The notes beneath the pieces are model-generated. The model was not told the origin of the DNA. It saw nothing but the letters and a program-made list of their open reading frames with translations, and ran no database searches. Position numbers and translations under genes: made by a program. 64,000 bases of DNA, taken from the NCBI RefSeq assembly GCF_014174255.1, contig NZ_JABEQJ010000001.1, positions 186,001-250,000 on the forward strand, written 5' to 3'. The number at the start of each line of letters is the position of its first letter. The stretch's first letter is position 1. Source of the stretch: Gluconacetobacter sacchari. GTDB lineage: Bacteria > Pseudomonadota > Alphaproteobacteria > Acetobacterales > Acetobacteraceae. Below, piece after piece: positions 1-8,663 of this stretch.

Positions 1-914
1 AAATAGGCCGCCGCCTGCCAGCGGTTTTCATAATGCTCGCCGCCCACGCTGAAGCGCGCGACACCACCCGCCAGGTTGCGCACCAGGTCGATGATGGTCG
101 GGCGTTCGAGGAATTCGAAGGACGACGCCCGCTCCGCGCTCTCTTCTTCCATGCGCGGCTGGAAATAGCCGACGGTCAGCGTCGTATGGCGTAGGCCGGT
201 ATAATTCGCGTTGGCCTCGAACAGGCTGACCGACCCGTCGACCGAGCTGGAGCCGAATTCAGGCGTGACGTTCGCCACCCAGTCCTTGTAGCGCCACGAG
301 AAATACAGGCGCAGGCGCCGGGCATTCTGGGTGAAGGAATTGAAGTTGCCGTTCGTCTCGCCCCGCTTCGGCCCGGCGCCGACAAAGCCGCCCAGATCCT
401 CCATCGCCGTCAGGCCGAGCGAGAAACTGTAGGCACCGTCGTCGGACGAGATGGTGGGCCGCCCGCCCGGAAAGCCGATCCCCATCCCCCCCACATGCAC
501 CGTCTCGTCCCGCGCCGTCGCGGCCCGGATCTCGGCCCACGAGGGGATCGGCCCCTCGGGCGTGATCAGGCGCGTCTCGGCGTCCGTGCGCGGCCGCCGT
601 GTGGCCGCCGGCCCCTGCGGCGCGCCGATCACGGGCAACGGGCCGCCGGCCCAGCGATGCGCATGCACCACGCGCGGCACGTCACCAGCGGCATGGTCCG
701 CCGCGGCGGGCACCGCCCGGCCCTCGTCACGGGCGATCCGGGCCTCGAGCACCCGTATCTCATCGCCCATCTGGCGCTGCATCGCGCGCATTTCGCGCCG
801 CAACGCCGTTATTTCATCGTCGCGCGGCGCCGCCTGCGCCAGAACCGGCAGAACACTGGTCGACAGGGCCGTCGCCACGGCCAGCATGCGCCGGACTTTC
901 AAACCTTCTTTCAT
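1..914 (-). CDS. Phosphate-selective porin O/P-like outer-membrane protein, 3' end outside the window
   Basis: The reading frame starts at the ATG ending at 914 and runs off the left edge, so only about the first 304 residues are visible. A cleavable signal peptide ends near AQA (about residue 24). A short coiled coil rich in E, R, M and Q follows (about 30-55), then a proline-rich linker, then beta-barrel sequence with alternating aromatic strands (LRLYFSWRYKDW, TLTVGYFQPR). This layout of signal, coiled coil and barrel is typical of OprO/OprP-family porins of acetic acid bacteria, which passively pass phosphate or other anions. Family assignment is by recognition of the pattern; the substrate cannot be told. 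The gene is transcribed away from the BlaI-type regulator and shares a 420-bp upstream region with it. Confidence 0.72.
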   Translation of the reverse strand, partial: MKEGLKVRRMLAVATALSTSVLPVLAQAAPRDDEITALRREMRAMQRQMGDEIRVLEARIARDEGRAVPAAADHAAGDVPRVVHAHRWAGGPLPVIGAPQGPAATRRPRTDAETRLITPEGPIPSWAEIRAATARDETVHVGGMGIGFPGGRPTISSDDGAYSFSLGLTAMEDLGGFVGAGPKRGETNGNFNSFTQNARRLRLYFSWRYKDWVANVTPEFGSSSVDGSVSLFEANANYTGLRHTTLTVGYFQPRMEEESAERASSFEFLERPTIIDLVRNLAGGVARFSVGGEHYENRWQAAAY

Positions 915-1334
915 AGCCTTACGTATCCCCGGCCGACCAAGACGGACATTCCACGATTTTTTTTGCATGAAATGCGACCCGCAATGATCGATGACACGTC
1001 GCAATTTAACGGTCAATATCGTCAAGAAGTTATTTATCCATTTTTACCAGTTAATTTTGGTCAAACATTCGGCCCACGGACCATATTCCACTATTTTATA
1101 GTGTATTTTCTGTAGGACAGAACGCGTCGAAGACCCCGACCATGCGGTCAGGCGTCACAAAACCCGCCACCGGGCGCAAGGGCCAGGAAGCCCGCACAGA
1201 GGAACGGAATGTCCGCAACCGGCACGGCAAGACCGGACGACAGATAACAGATACAAGCTTGAATTACGGCAGACCAAAATGCTACGAATTGTAGCGCTAC
1301 GCTTCGTAACAGAAAGAGAGCGGGAAAGAGCGCC
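915..1334. promoter_or_regulatory. Divergent intergenic region, AT-rich, between porin and BlaI-type regulator
   Basis: No coding sequence is supported in these 420 bases. The part at 955-1110 is clearly richer in A and T than its surroundings and should hold promoters. It contains a perfect 15-bp palindrome at 1089-1103 (CACTAT-TTT-ATAGTG). A larger dyad at 1281-1310 lies next to the regulator gene and is listed separately. Confidence 0.5.
1281..1310. promoter_or_regulatory. Probable BlaI/MecI-type operator
   Basis: A perfect 10-bp palindrome GTAGCGCTAC (1291-1300) is flanked by arms that match in 7 of 10 positions, making a 30-bp dyad. An overlapping CTAC-N5-GTAG repeat is at 1282-1294. 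BlaI, MecI and CopY repressors bind TAC/GTA-type dyads, and this one sits about 25 bp before the start of such a regulator, so autoregulation is likely. Confidence 0.55.
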
Positions 1335-1709
1335 GTGGTAACCGAAGTGCCCGATCTGGGTGATCTGGAACGGGACGTCATGGAACTCGTGTGGAAACAC
1401 GGTCCCGTCACCGCCGATACGGTGCGCGAAGCTCTTCCGCGCAATTCCAAGGACTCCACGGTCCGAACCGTCCTCAAACGCCTTGAGCGAAAAGGGCTTG
1501 TAAGCCACACCGTCGAGGGTCGCACCTACCTTTTCAAGGCCTCCATCCCCCGAAAGACACTGGCGGCCCGGGCCGTGAAACGGATCGTGGATCGCTTCTG
1601 CCAAGGGTCGGTGGATGACGTTCTGGTTGGAATGGCCGACGCGAAGATGCTCGATCGGGATCAGCTTGCCGCCCTTATCGAACGTCTCGACCAGGAAGAA
1701 AAACCGTGA
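1335..1709 (+). CDS. BlaI/MecI/CopY-family transcriptional repressor
   Basis: This 124-residue protein starts with GTG (MVTEVPDLGDLERDVMELVW). The winged-helix domain occupies about residues 8-75, with the typical pattern DLERDVMELVW, TADTVREAL, STVRTVLKRLERKGLV and a wing TVEGRTYLF. A dimerisation tail follows with VDRFCQGSVDDVLVGM, the equivalent of the FFxGS motif in BlaI proteins. Family members are repressors released by proteolysis through a BlaR1/MecR1 sensor or by copper. No BlaR1-type M56 peptidase is next to it; the following gene is an acyltransferase, 115 bp downstream. The adjacent dyad at 1281-1310 suggests it controls its own promoter. The inducing signal is unknown. Confidence 0.85.
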   Translation: MVTEVPDLGDLERDVMELVWKHGPVTADTVREALPRNSKDSTVRTVLKRLERKGLVSHTVEGRTYLFKASIPRKTLAARAVKRIVDRFCQGSVDDVLVGMADAKMLDRDQLAALIERLDQEEKP

Positions 1710-1824
1710 CGTCCCTTCTGCCCGTCATCGCCGATGGCCGCGAATGGAAAAATCGACGGTCTCTCTCGCTCCACTTCCCTGACGAAGCGCCTCCACCCGA
1801 CTTTCCTCGTCCAAGGACGGCTCC

Positions 1825-2958
1825 ATGAGCACTGGCATTCGCAACCGGCGCATTGATATCCTGCGTGGCGTTTCAATTCTCCTTGTCCTGTTTCATCATT
1901 TCAATATCGCCTATCACCTGCCCGATACGTCTCTCGGTCGATGGCTCACGCCCGATTTCATACGGGCCGTGGCGCGGAACGGAAATTACGGCGTAACGAT
2001 CTTTTTCGTCATCTCAGGTTTCCTTATCACGACAAATTCCGAAAAGAGATGGGGAAATCTCTCTCAAATCGATATCCGGTCGTTTTATGGATCGAGAATC
2101 GCCCGCATCATTCCCTGCCTGCTTCTTCTCCTCCTGGTCGTCAACGCGCTCGACTTCGCCGGGCTCCCTCTGTTCGGCAACCACATCCCCGGCACTCATG
2201 AGCCAGTGTCGCGATGGCTGGTCGATTTTGCGGCCCTGACATTCTGGATGAATGGTCTCATCGGTCATCTGGGCTGGGTGAACTACCCTCTCGGCGTCTT
2301 GTGGTCGTTGTCGGTCGAGGAAGTGTTTTACCTGACCTTTCCTCTGACCTGCCGAAATCTTCGCCGTGTTCGATGGATCATGCTCTTCTGGATACTGATC
2401 ATCTTGATCGGTCCGCTATACCGGCTCTTTCATCAGGGTGATGAAGCCATGTTCCTGTTCGCCTATTTTGCCGCCTTTGACGGCATCGCCATAGGGTGTT
2501 GCACAGCACTGCTGGCACGCAGGCTGCCTCTGCACGGATCCGCCATGCCTACCATCCAGACCCTTGTCGTCGCGGGCATGGCAACGCTGTATTTGTGGAA
2601 GTCAATCGGCGCCACGAATGTCTATGGCGTGACCCTGATGGCCATAGGCGCGGCCATCCTTCTCTGGGCCGGAAACACCCGTCCCGCAGGCCCCATGACC
2701 CAACGCAACCCGGCGCTGCGCATGATCGAATGGTTCGGGCGGCAGAGTTATGAACTCTATCTTTTCCACCTGATCGTCTTGGCACTCCTGCGCAGTATCG
2801 TCGCATCCGCAAGCGCAACCGGAAACCTGAAACTGATATTGCTGGCCATTTTCATGCTCGGATCGGCGCTTCTGGCGGCCCTCATCGCACGGTTCTATTC
2901 AGAGCCGCTCAATCAGCGTCTTCGCGCCATTTTGGCTGCGCATCCGGGTCATGTGTGA
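1825..2958 (+). CDS. Acyltransferase family 3 (OafA-like) integral membrane protein
   Basis: This 377-residue membrane protein has about ten hydrophobic segments. It carries the family hallmarks near the N-terminus: RRIDILRGVSILLVLFHHF with the catalytic-type His pair, then FFVISGFLIT and the R-rich FYGSRIARIIPCLL. SLSVEEVFYLTFPL and the C-terminal ELYLFHLIVL segment also fit. Acyltransferase-3 proteins move acetyl or other acyl groups to sugars of LPS O-antigen, capsule or glycans across the inner membrane. The start ATG at 1825 has AAGGACGG just upstream. It may be co-transcribed with the preceding BlaI-type gene. The acceptor substrate is not predictable from sequence. Confidence 0.85.
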   Translation: MSTGIRNRRIDILRGVSILLVLFHHFNIAYHLPDTSLGRWLTPDFIRAVARNGNYGVTIFFVISGFLITTNSEKRWGNLSQIDIRSFYGSRIARIIPCLLLLLLVVNALDFAGLPLFGNHIPGTHEPVSRWLVDFAALTFWMNGLIGHLGWVNYPLGVLWSLSVEEVFYLTFPLTCRNLRRVRWIMLFWILIILIGPLYRLFHQGDEAMFLFAYFAAFDGIAIGCCTALLARRLPLHGSAMPTIQTLVVAGMATLYLWKSIGATNVYGVTLMAIGAAILLWAGNTRPAGPMTQRNPALRMIEWFGRQSYELYLFHLIVLALLRSIVASASATGNLKLILLAIFMLGSALLAALIARFYSEPLNQRLRAILAAHPGHV

Positions 2959-3016
2959 ACCGCTCCCCACCGATCGGCGCCGCGCTCCGTTCCGCCCCTC
3001 TCACAATCCTTCACAC

Positions 3017-3050
3017 AAAAAAGCCCGGCCTTCCATCGGGAAGACCGGGC
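3017..3050 (-). terminator. Rho-independent terminator of aceA
   Basis: On the minus strand a GC-rich hairpin (GCCCGGTCTTCCC-GAT-GGAAGGCCGGGC, 3023-3050) is followed directly by a run of six T (3022-3017). It lies 58 bp past the aceA stop codon. Confidence 0.85.
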
Positions 3051-3107
3051 CAGTCATCATAACCATTCTTGCTTGTTGTTATTCCTGCACGCCGGGGGGT
3101 GCGGCCG

Positions 3108-4703
3108 TCAGCCGAACTGCCCCATCGTGTTATGCGCGCCGCCGGCCTTCAGCGCCGCCTCGCCGGCGAAATATTCCTTGTGGTCGTCGCCGATATCCGA
3201 CCCGGCCATGTTCTGGTGCTTGACGCAGGCGATCCCCTGGCGGATCTCCTCGCGCTGGACGTTCTGCACATAGCCCAGCATCCCTTCCTCGCCGAAATAC
3301 CGCTTGGAGAGACTGTCGGTCGACAGCGCCGCCGTATGATAGGTCGGCAGCGTGATCAGATGGTGGAAGATGCCGGCCCGCTTCGACGCGTCCCGCTGGA
3401 AGGTGCGGATGCGCGCGTCGGCTTCCTTCGCCAGATCGGTCTCGTCATAGCTCTGCGCCATCAGCTTCGCGCGGTCATAGGCCGCGACGTCGCGCCCGCC
3501 TTCCTTCCACGCATCATAGACCTGCTGGCGGAAATTGAGCGTCCAGTTGAAGGACGGCGAGTTGTTGTAGACCAGCTTTGCATTCGGCACGGCCTCGCGG
3601 ATACGGTCCATCATGCCGGCGATCTGCTCGATATGCGGCTTTTCGGTTTCGATCCACAGCAGGTCGGCACCGTTTTCCAGCGCGGTGATGCAATCCAGCA
3701 CGCAGCGATCGGCCCCCGTGCCGGGGCGGAACTGATACAGGTTGCTGGGCAGCCGCTTGGGGCGCAGCAGCTTGCCGTCGCGGGCGATGATCACGTCGCC
3801 ATTGCGCACGGTGCCGTCGGTCACCTCCTCGCAATCCAGATAGGCGTTGTACTGGTCGCCCAGATCACCGGGTTCGCTGCTATAGGCGATCTGCTTGGTC
3901 AGGCCCGCGCCCAGGCTGTCGGTGCGGCAGACGATCACGCCGTCTTCCACGCCCAGTTCGAGGAAAGCGTAGCGCACGGCGCGCACCTTCGCCAGGAAGT
4001 CCTCGTGCGGCACCGTCACCTTGCCATCCTGGTGGCCGCACTGCTTTTCGTCCGACACCTGGTTTTCGATCTGGATGGCGCAGGCACCGGCCTCGATCAT
4101 CTTCTTCGACAGCAGATAGGTTGCCTCGGCATTGCCGAAACCCGCGTCGATATCGGCGATGATCGGCACGATATGGGTCTCGTGACTGTCGATCTTCGCC
4201 TGGATTTCGGCCTGGCGCGCGCCGTCGCCCGCTTCGCGCGCGGCATCGAGGTCGCGGAACAGCATCCCCAGTTCGCGCGCATCGGCCTGGCGCAGGAAGG
4301 TATAGATCTCCTCGATCAGCGCCGGAACGGCCGTCTTCTCATGCATCGACTGGTCGGGCAGCGGCCCGAATTCCGAGCGCAGCGCCGCCACCATCCAGCC
4401 CGACAGGTACAGGTAGCGGCCCTTGAGCGACCCGAAATGCTTCTTCACCGAGATCATCTGCTGCTGCGCGATGAAACCGTGCCAGGCCCCCAGCGACTGG
4501 GTGTACTGCGCCGGATCGGCATCATAGGCGGCCATGTCCTGGCGCATGATGGCGGCCGTGTAGCGCGCGATGTCCAGCCCGGTCTGGAACCGGTTCTGCA
4601 AGCGCATGCGCACGACATAGTCGGGATTGATCCCGCCCCAGGTGCCCTGCTTGGCCTCGATGATCTGGTTGAGCTTGGCGGTTGCCGATTCCTGATATGA
4701 CAT
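3108..4703 (-). CDS. aceA: Isocitrate lyase
   Basis: This is a 531-residue isocitrate lyase, cleaving isocitrate to succinate and glyoxylate, the first step of the glyoxylate shunt used on acetate or other C2 substrates. The catalytic signature is present as SDEKQCGHQDGK with the active Cys, preceded by PIIADIDAGFGN (Mg binding) and followed by VCRTDSLGA and WIETEKP. The length and the extended N- and C-termini match the 531-residue Pseudomonas-type subfamily rather than the about 430-residue E. coli enzyme. Malate synthase is not in the window. The gene is monocistronic, with a terminator at 3017-3050 and a dyad at 4802-4816 upstream. Confidence 0.96.
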   Translation of the reverse strand: MSYQESATAKLNQIIEAKQGTWGGINPDYVVRMRLQNRFQTGLDIARYTAAIMRQDMAAYDADPAQYTQSLGAWHGFIAQQQMISVKKHFGSLKGRYLYLSGWMVAALRSEFGPLPDQSMHEKTAVPALIEEIYTFLRQADARELGMLFRDLDAAREAGDGARQAEIQAKIDSHETHIVPIIADIDAGFGNAEATYLLSKKMIEAGACAIQIENQVSDEKQCGHQDGKVTVPHEDFLAKVRAVRYAFLELGVEDGVIVCRTDSLGAGLTKQIAYSSEPGDLGDQYNAYLDCEEVTDGTVRNGDVIIARDGKLLRPKRLPSNLYQFRPGTGADRCVLDCITALENGADLLWIETEKPHIEQIAGMMDRIREAVPNAKLVYNNSPSFNWTLNFRQQVYDAWKEGGRDVAAYDRAKLMAQSYDETDLAKEADARIRTFQRDASKRAGIFHHLITLPTYHTAALSTDSLSKRYFGEEGMLGYVQNVQREEIRQGIACVKHQNMAGSDIGDDHKEYFAGEAALKAGGAHNTMGQFG

Positions 4704-4801
4704 ATGACGGTTTCCGTTATTCTGGGGAAGCGTGGCGTCACCAGCCTTAGCGCCCCCCTTCCCCCGCCGGAAGCCGGAAACCGGCCATCATGCTGTATTT
4801 C

Positions 4802-4816
4802 TGTAAAGCTTTTACA
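4802..4816. promoter_or_regulatory. Dyad upstream of aceA
   Basis: A perfect inverted repeat TGTAAA-GCT-TTTACA lies about 100 bp upstream of the aceA start in an AT-rich patch. It resembles operator half-sites of regulators of acetate and glyoxylate genes, but no regulator gene is adjacent. It is also close to the 3' end of the next gene (stop at 4855). Confidence 0.4.
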
Positions 4817-4854
4817 AACCCCGATTTCCAAATGAAAAGCCGGTTTACCGACGG

Positions 4855-6984
4855 TCAGAACCGCGCCGTCAGGCTCAGATTGTACGACCGCCCCAGCCCG
4901 GGCAGCGGCCCCAGCACCCCGGTCGCCTCGTAATCGCCCAGAGACAGCCCCCCGAGCGGAAGATCATATCGCTGATCGAGCACATTATCGATGCCGGCAT
5001 CCAGCGTCAGGTTCCGCCAGCGATAGCTGCCGCCCAGCCCCAGCAGCGCATAGCCCGGCGTGCGCGGCTCGTTCCGCAGCCAGTCCACCGTGTCCTTCGC
5101 CTTGACCAGCGTCACCTCGACGCGGCCGGTCCAGTTCCCATACGCCTCATGCACCGCAATCGTGCCGTTGGCCGGCATCTGGTGATACAGGCCGGAATGC
5201 GTCACCAGGTCCTGGCCGCGCACCCAGTTCAGGTCGGCACGCAGCTCCCCCGTGCCAAAGGCACCGCTCCGCCACAGACGCGCCACGGCCGATCCATTGA
5301 TCCCGTAACTCTGCGCGTCGTGATTGACGAACTGCAATTGCGACAGCCCGCCCGGCAAGCTCCCGATCCGCTTCACGTTGATATAGTCATGGGTATAGGT
5401 GTAATAGGGCTGGATCTTTACCAGCCACGCCCCGTCGCGCGGATCGTGCCACGTCACCGTCATGCTGGCGGTATTGGCGATCTCCGGCGCGAGGTTCAGA
5501 TTGCCGACATAGCCATTGCCGTCGCCAAACCAGCCGATCATGCTGCTGGCCATGGCTCCCCTGCCCCAGGCATAGCGCTCATACAGATTGGGCGAACGCG
5601 TCTTGCGCGCATACCCCCCTTCGACCGTCAAACTGTCGAGCGGATGCCACCGCGCCAGCGCCGTCACGTCGAAATTGCTGTCGGTCCGCCCGCGTGCGGC
5701 CGCATTGAACCGCCGGGCCGCCATCGCGTCCGCCATGCTCATCATCCCGGTCCAGGAATAAGGCGCGACCGGGCCGGTATTCATCATCACCAGGTCGCTG
5801 CGCATGCCCAGTTCGGTGGAAAGACGCGGCAGCCATTGCGCCTTCCACTCGATATAATGGCCCAGCCGGTCGCGATGGCCGCCATTGATGTTATGATAGG
5901 TATTCGGTCCCATCATCATGCTGCCGGCCAGCGGCGGCCACCAGTCGTTCAGCCCGTTATGGTCGAACGAACTGCCCACGCCCAGCTCGTGGCGCGGGCC
6001 GAGCGGAATCGTGGCCTTGATCGCATAGGCCGCCGTCCGGGCATCCGTGTTCATGGGCATGCCGGTGGCGGCGGTATGGCCGCCCTTGTCCGGCATCATG
6101 TCCATCACATGGTCGACCCGCTGCCAGAACCCGCGCGCCTCCAGCGTGCCCCACTTGAAATCGCCCTTGTATTTTCCGTTCACGAAGGTCGAGCGATTAT
6201 TGGTCATGTCCATATACTGGTTGGGAAATCCCTCATACGGAATGTCCTGCTGCCCGACCGTCAGCGCCAGCAGATGATTGCCCTCATGCACCCCCAGCGT
6301 GACGGCATGATTGAAGCTGAGATAACTGGTCGAGCGCACGCGCGGCCCGTCGCCGCCGGCATGATAGTCGCTGGCATGGCTGTAGGAGCCGGTATAGCGC
6401 AGGCTCAGCAGATCGTTCGCCACCGTCACCGACCCCGAAGCGCCGGACCCTCCGCCATTGCTGCGATAATCCCCCCGCACATGGCCGGTCACCAGCATCC
6501 TGCCCGCCGTGGCGAATTGCGGATCGCGACGCTCGACGGAAACCGTGCCGCCGGTGCTGTCGCCCCCCTGGCTCACGGAGGTCACACCCGCGATCGCGAC
6601 CGCCGACGCGACACTGTCGGGATCGATATAGGACATCGCCGGATTCATATGGTTCGGGCAGGCCGAGGCAATCCGCATGCCATCGACGAAGGTCGCCACC
6701 CGGTCGTCGGCCATGCCGTTCAGCACCGGCAGCGCCGATACCCCGCCGGCCGCATAGGTGCTGAACCCCAGCGCGTGAGACAGCAGGGCCGCCGTATCCG
6801 CGCCATGCCCCACCGGCCGGCGAGCGCCGTTGACGGTAATGAACTCACCCGCCGTCGCGGCAGGCTGGGATAAGGATGCGGACGGCACGGAATCCGCCCA
6901 CGCCGAACCGGCCGCCAGGCCGCAGGCGACGGCCCAGCCGAACGCCACGGCACCGATCCGCAAGGACCGGACATGATCTGTCAT
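4855..6984 (-). CDS. TonB-dependent copper receptor (OprC/NosA type)
   Basis: This is a 709-residue outer-membrane receptor. The chosen start (ATG ending at 6984) gives a clear signal peptide ending AWA; in-frame codons further upstream do not look like protein. A plug domain (about residues 50-180) is followed by a 22-strand-type barrel ending in ...LTARF, with a terminal Phe as usual. It carries CxxxM at Cys109/Met113 (ACPNHM) and HxM at His292/Met294 (DHVMDMM). These match in type and spacing the copper-binding CxxxM-HxM site described for OprC. Extra Met/His-rich loops (MMPDKGGH, SMMMGPNTYH) also suggest copper. A DUF2946 gene lies 201 bp upstream, a pairing often seen with copper receptors. 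Confidence 0.85.
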   Translation of the reverse strand: MTDHVRSLRIGAVAFGWAVACGLAAGSAWADSVPSASLSQPAATAGEFITVNGARRPVGHGADTAALLSHALGFSTYAAGGVSALPVLNGMADDRVATFVDGMRIASACPNHMNPAMSYIDPDSVASAVAIAGVTSVSQGGDSTGGTVSVERRDPQFATAGRMLVTGHVRGDYRSNGGGSGASGSVTVANDLLSLRYTGSYSHASDYHAGGDGPRVRSTSYLSFNHAVTLGVHEGNHLLALTVGQQDIPYEGFPNQYMDMTNNRSTFVNGKYKGDFKWGTLEARGFWQRVDHVMDMMPDKGGHTAATGMPMNTDARTAAYAIKATIPLGPRHELGVGSSFDHNGLNDWWPPLAGSMMMGPNTYHNINGGHRDRLGHYIEWKAQWLPRLSTELGMRSDLVMMNTGPVAPYSWTGMMSMADAMAARRFNAAARGRTDSNFDVTALARWHPLDSLTVEGGYARKTRSPNLYERYAWGRGAMASSMIGWFGDGNGYVGNLNLAPEIANTASMTVTWHDPRDGAWLVKIQPYYTYTHDYINVKRIGSLPGGLSQLQFVNHDAQSYGINGSAVARLWRSGAFGTGELRADLNWVRGQDLVTHSGLYHQMPANGTIAVHEAYGNWTGRVEVTLVKAKDTVDWLRNEPRTPGYALLGLGGSYRWRNLTLDAGIDNVLDQRYDLPLGGLSLGDYEATGVLGPLPGLGRSYNLSLTARF

Positions 6985-7185
6985 GAAAGAAACCTGATCT
7001 GAGAGAAAGCCACGGCCGCCGGAACACGCGCATCGGCGTCCGATCACGTGCCCCAGGAGCCTCTCGGTCCCGAAGACCGACCAGACCGTCACGCAGCCGC
7101 GCGGACGCCGCCGCCGGGCAACGACCGTCGGCATGCGCATCACGCGCGTCGGCATGCCGCCTGCGCGCCCGATCCGGTCAGATTC

Positions 7186-7620
7186 TCAGATTGTCAGGGG
7201 CGGCCCGATGGCCGGCGGCCGCAGCAGGGCCCGGCGCACCGGCGGCGCGCGGGGCCGGGCGGGGCTGTAACGCACCCGCGCCAGCCGGTGCAGGACACAG
7301 AGCGCCACCAGAACAACCGGCAGCACCACCAGCGACAGATGCAGCAGCGGGCAGAGCGGGCAGGCATCCTGGGCGGGCGCATGGTCCGGCGACCGGTCGC
7401 CAGGGCAGGGCATCCCCGCCATGGCCATTCCGGCCATATCGCCGCAGGTGTCGGAAAAGGCGGGCACCGCCAGACGAATACCCGCCAGGCGTTCCAGCGT
7501 GGCACGCGGCATCTCGCCGGGCAGCGCCCGCGCCTGGATGCCCAGCAGGCCGAGATAGCCGCACAGCACGGCCAGCGCGACCATCCACCGGCCCCACCCC
7601 GGCCGCCCCAGCCCGATCAT
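7186..7620 (-). CDS. DUF2946-family Cys/Met-rich membrane protein, copy 1
   Basis: This is a protein of about 144 residues. It has an N-terminal hydrophobic segment (WMVALAVLCGYLGLLG), a soluble part with ALPGEMPRATLERL, a Met-rich stretch (MAGMAMAGMPCPGD), and then CPLCPLLHL leading into a second hydrophobic segment and a basic tail. The same order is seen in two other genes of this window (30456-30908 and 31188-31658). The start is taken at the ATG ending at 7620 because the homologues begin at the matching point; an in-frame ATG at 7671 is possible. DUF2946 proteins commonly sit next to copper TonB receptors, and their exact role is not established. The gene is probably in one unit with the receptor downstream. 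Confidence 0.75.
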   Translation of the reverse strand: MIGLGRPGWGRWMVALAVLCGYLGLLGIQARALPGEMPRATLERLAGIRLAVPAFSDTCGDMAGMAMAGMPCPGDRSPDHAPAQDACPLCPLLHLSLVVLPVVLVALCVLHRLARVRYSPARPRAPPVRRALLRPPAIGPPLTI

Positions 7621-7765
7621 GCCCCGACCGTACACGGCCTCCGGCCCCTTCCGTCGCTGCCCATTCCGCACCCACCCCTAGACCCGGCGGCACGCGGAAG
7701 GCAAGCGGAGGAAGGCGGGCAGGAAAAAGGCGGGCGCCCGCGCCGGGGCGGCCCGCGTTTCGGTT

Positions 7766-8458
7766 TTACTTCTTCGCCGGCGTCTTCGCCGGCTGCCCCG
7801 GCGCGGGCGCCAGGGTCTCGATGAAATCCTGCGACACGAAGACGATCCCATCCAGCGCCTGGTCCAGCGCCTCGGCCGCCTGCTTGGGCTGGCGTCCCTC
7901 GACGAACACGGTCGCCCGGTTCACCGCGCCTTCCATCTGGTCCAGCGGCGCCAGCGCGACGATGAAATCGACATCCTCGCCGACGACCTGCATCGTCTGC
8001 GCCGCCGCCTGGGTGTCACCCGCCTTGAGCTGGGCATTGGCCGAAGCGATCGCCGCCTTCTTCTCGGGCGCCATGATGTCGCTGGCGACGAATTCGCCGC
8101 CCACCGGCACCCACTCCGTCGGCGTCGTCACAGGCTGGTGCGTCGGCGCCGGTGGATGCTGCGGCGCGGGCTGAAGCGCGCTCTCCGCGGCATTGAAGCC
8201 CGCCTCGGCCTTGCGGGCGGCCTCCAGGCGCTTCTGCGCGTCATAAAGCGGCGGCACGGCCTGATCCACCTTGTCCTGCGCGACAAGCTGCCGGGCGGTC
8301 ACGATGTCCGCCAACGCACGCTGCCCGTCATTGGAAAGATGGCGCAGCGCGCGGCCGGCCTTGAATGTCTCCCACGTCGCATGCAGCGTCGCGGCATGGG
8401 AAAGCGAGGGCACGGAACCAAGGGCGACGACAACCGCCAGCGAGGCCACAATCCGCAT
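7766..8458 (-). CDS. YfdX family periplasmic protein
   Basis: This 230-residue protein has a signal peptide (MRIVASLAVVVALGS...SHAA). The rest is mostly alpha-helical and Ala/Gln-rich. The C-terminal half carries the YfdX pattern: WVPVGGEFVASDIMAPEKKAAIASANAQL, then KAGDTQAAAQTMQVVGEDV and a final AAEALDQALDGIVF helix. E. coli YfdX is acid- and multidrug-resistance associated, and family members are seen next to stress and oxalate genes; a chaperone-like role has been proposed. Here it lies on the same strand as the copper receptor and DUF2946 gene, 145 bp upstream of the latter, so envelope stress linked to metal is possible but not shown. Confidence 0.78.
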   Translation of the reverse strand: MRIVASLAVVVALGSVPSLSHAATLHATWETFKAGRALRHLSNDGQRALADIVTARQLVAQDKVDQAVPPLYDAQKRLEAARKAEAGFNAAESALQPAPQHPPAPTHQPVTTPTEWVPVGGEFVASDIMAPEKKAAIASANAQLKAGDTQAAAQTMQVVGEDVDFIVALAPLDQMEGAVNRATVFVEGRQPKQAAEALDQALDGIVFVSQDFIETLAPAPGQPAKTPAKK

Positions 8459-8663
8459 GTCCGAATATCCTTATCATCATGAACGTCTGATTTTTAACAT
8501 AATGTTGCTGGCGCCCCGAGAACAAGTCTGGTCAGCAATGCGCTGCGCGATCATGAAGGCTTAAAGAATAACGATCCGTTCACGCGGCGACGCGGATGAC
8601 AGGACCCGGCCGCCCCTCTAGGGTCCGCGCGATACCGGCATATGGGGCGGAGACGCGGGCGAC

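Noticed and set aside
1710-1824. A BlaR1/MecR1 peptidase after the BlaI-type gene
   Set aside because: Only 115 non-coding bases lie there, and the next gene is an acyltransferase without an HExxH motif.
3069-4700. Plus-strand frame opposite aceA
   Set aside because: It is the mirror of isocitrate lyase, which is full-length with all motifs on the minus strand.
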